7,215 bases of DNA from Candidatus Zixiibacteriota bacterium (lineage in GTDB: Bacteria; Zixibacteria; MSB-5A5; RBG-16-43-9). The notes beneath the pieces were generated by a model. The model ran no database searches. It saw nothing but the letters and a program-made list of their open reading frames with translations, and was not told the origin of the DNA. The stretch covers positions 1 to 7,215 of the forward strand of contig JAOUFL010000118.1 of NCBI GenBank assembly GCA_029858245.1, read 5' to 3'. Shown in pieces: positions 5,961 to 7,215 of the stretch (positions are counted from its first letter, which is position 1; each line of letters begins with the position of its first letter). The position numbers and the translations under genes are program-made.

Positions 5961-7215
5961 TTGAAAGTCAATGTGAACAAGGACAAAGCCTGGAAAAGGA
6001 TTCTGGAAATTGAGATACCGGTGGAGAAAGTCAAGGGAGAGTTTAACTCGGTTTATCTGGAATACCAGAAGAGAGCCAAAGTCCCGGGTTTCCGTCAGGG
6101 TAAGGCACCTCTGGAAATGGTTAAATCCCGCTATAAGGATGAAGTAACCAAGGATGTTCTGGAAAACCTTCTGCCGGAAGCTTACCAGCAGGCAGTTAAG
6201 GAAACCAACTTAAACCCCCTGACCCTGCCTCAATTGCAGGATATAGAGTTCGAGGAGGGTATGCCCCTGAAGTTCAAAGCGCTGATAGAGGTGCGGCCGG
6301 AAATAGAGGTTGAAGGTTATAAGGGATTAGACCTTAAGAAAAGGGTTTTCCAGATAACGGAAGAGCATTTACAGAATGCTATAGATTATCTTCGAGAAAG
6401 AAATGCAATTCTTCAATCAGTGGAAAGGGAAGCAAGGGATGGTGATTTCCTGATCGTGGATCTGGAAGAAACCTCAGAAGGAGAGACAAAGTCTAAGAAA
6501 GAAAATGAAAATCAGCAAATATGGCTTAGAAAAGATACCCTGCTGCCTGAGTTCTACCGGGGATTTTCAGGGGCAAAGACCGGTGAAGAAAAAACTATCG
6601 AGGCAGTTTACCCCCAGGATTATTTCGAGAAAAGCCTTGCCGGGAAAGTCATTAAATACAAAGCCAGGGTAAAGGAGATAAAGGAAAAAATCATGCCTGA
6701 GGTAAATGATGATTTTGCCAAAAGCCTGGGTGAATACAAAAACCTGGAGGAGCTTAGAAAAAGGATAAGGGAGGATCTGGAGAGAAAATCAAGAGAAGAC
6801 ACAGAGAAAGATTTGTCCGCTCAGGTGATCAAACAGGTTGTGGAGAAAAACAGCTTTACGGTTCCAGACTCGCTTTTGAATCTGTATCTGAGCTCGGTAG
6901 TGGAGGATTTCAAAAAGAGATACAAGAAAATTGACGAGGAGAAAATTAAGGAAAGTCATAAGGAGCTGGGATTGTCCTTTATCCGCTGGGAATTACTCAG
7001 GCATAGGATAGCGGAAAAGGAGAAGATAGTGGTCGGAAAAGAGGACCGGGATAAATGGGTGGAGAATTTTGCAAAAGCCAATTCCCTGGAGCTAACCAAA
7101 GCCAAAGAGTTTTTAGCCCAGAGCAGGAAGATCGAGGATATAAACGAGACCATTCTGGAGAATAAAGTTATAGAGTTTATCCTGAGTAACTCCAGAATAA
7201 AAGAAGAAGTGGTCA
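5961..7215 (+). CDS. tig: Trigger factor, ribosome-associated chaperone (3' end cut by window)
   Basis: 418 codons of trigger factor, which binds the ribosome near the exit tunnel and shields nascent chains; the usual length is about 430, so little is missing. Domains in order: an N-terminal ribosome-binding domain (residues 1 to about 112) with the signature GFRQGKAP at 43-50, including the Phe44-Arg45 contact with the ribosome; a FKBP-like domain (about 160-240, starting GDFLIVDLEE); and a helical, charged C-terminal chaperone domain (about 245 onward). In the FKBP-like domain Phe198, Tyr221 and Tyr233 keep aromatic character at pocket positions. The usual F-E-G-G segment near 177 is replaced by a Lys/Glu/Asn-rich stretch, so isomerase activity may be weak. 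Translation starts at TTG 5961 behind a strong ribosome site. It lies 34 nt after tRNA-Leu and is probably transcribed with it. In many bacteria clpP/clpX follow tig, but that region is outside the window. Confidence 0.96.
   Translation, partial: MKVNVNKDKAWKRILEIEIPVEKVKGEFNSVYLEYQKRAKVPGFRQGKAPLEMVKSRYKDEVTKDVLENLLPEAYQQAVKETNLNPLTLPQLQDIEFEEGMPLKFKALIEVRPEIEVEGYKGLDLKKRVFQITEEHLQNAIDYLRERNAILQSVEREARDGDFLIVDLEETSEGETKSKKENENQQIWLRKDTLLPEFYRGFSGAKTGEEKTIEAVYPQDYFEKSLAGKVIKYKARVKEIKEKIMPEVNDDFAKSLGEYKNLEELRKRIREDLERKSREDTEKDLSAQVIKQVVEKNSFTVPDSLLNLYLSSVVEDFKKRYKKIDEEKIKESHKELGLSFIRWELLRHRIAEKEKIVVGKEDRDKWVENFAKANSLELTKAKEFLAQSRKIEDINETILENKVIEFILSNSRIKEEVV

Overview
The window looks like a chromosomal segment of an obligately or facultatively anaerobic bacterium. 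Four co-directional, tightly packed genes encode a flavin/iron-sulfur redox complex. A non-coding gap with a tRNA-Leu gene follows, then the start and nearly all of the trigger-factor gene tig. All features are on the + strand. Frequent AGA/AGG arginine and ATA isoleucine codons and the anaerobic redox enzymes fit a strict anaerobe (fermenter, acetogen or syntroph-like, possibly thermophilic). I cannot assign a phylum from this sequence. No mobile element, CRISPR array or clear sign of recent transfer was seen.

Region 1 (about 1-5612), redox operon. The order is: (i) the C-terminal two-thirds or less of a NuoF/HydB-type NADH-binding subunit with an appended 2x[4Fe-4S] ferredoxin domain; (ii) an 843-residue NuoG/formate-dehydrogenase-alpha-like iron-sulfur protein whose catalytic Sec/Cys and neighbouring His are replaced by Phe-Tyr; (iii) an NfnA-type FAD/[2Fe-2S] subunit; (iv) an NfnB/GltD-type FAD, NADP(H) and 2x[4Fe-4S] subunit. 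Junctions are a 17-nt overlap, an 8-nt overlap and an 8-nt gap, so translation is probably coupled. I infer a single complex that exchanges electrons between NAD(H), NADP(H) and ferredoxin. It combines the HydBC-like and NuoG-like modules known from the Stn transhydrogenase and HydABC hydrogenases with a complete NfnAB pair. A NuoE/HydC subunit is expected just upstream of the window.

Region 2 (5613-5960), intergenic control region and tRNA. It contains a weak AT-rich hairpin after the redox operon and a good sigma70-type promoter (4/6 -35, 17-bp spacer, 6/6 -10). A 12-bp palindrome lies in that spacer and overlaps the first base of the -10, and an inverted repeat overlaps the -10 and the predicted start. 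These are followed by tRNA-Leu(UAG), a small hairpin, and a strong Shine-Dalgarno for a TTG-initiated tig.

Region 3 (5961-7215), trigger factor. It is cut by the window end after 418 codons, so only a few residues are probably missing. The ribosome-binding signature is intact, while the prolyl-isomerase site looks partly degenerate.
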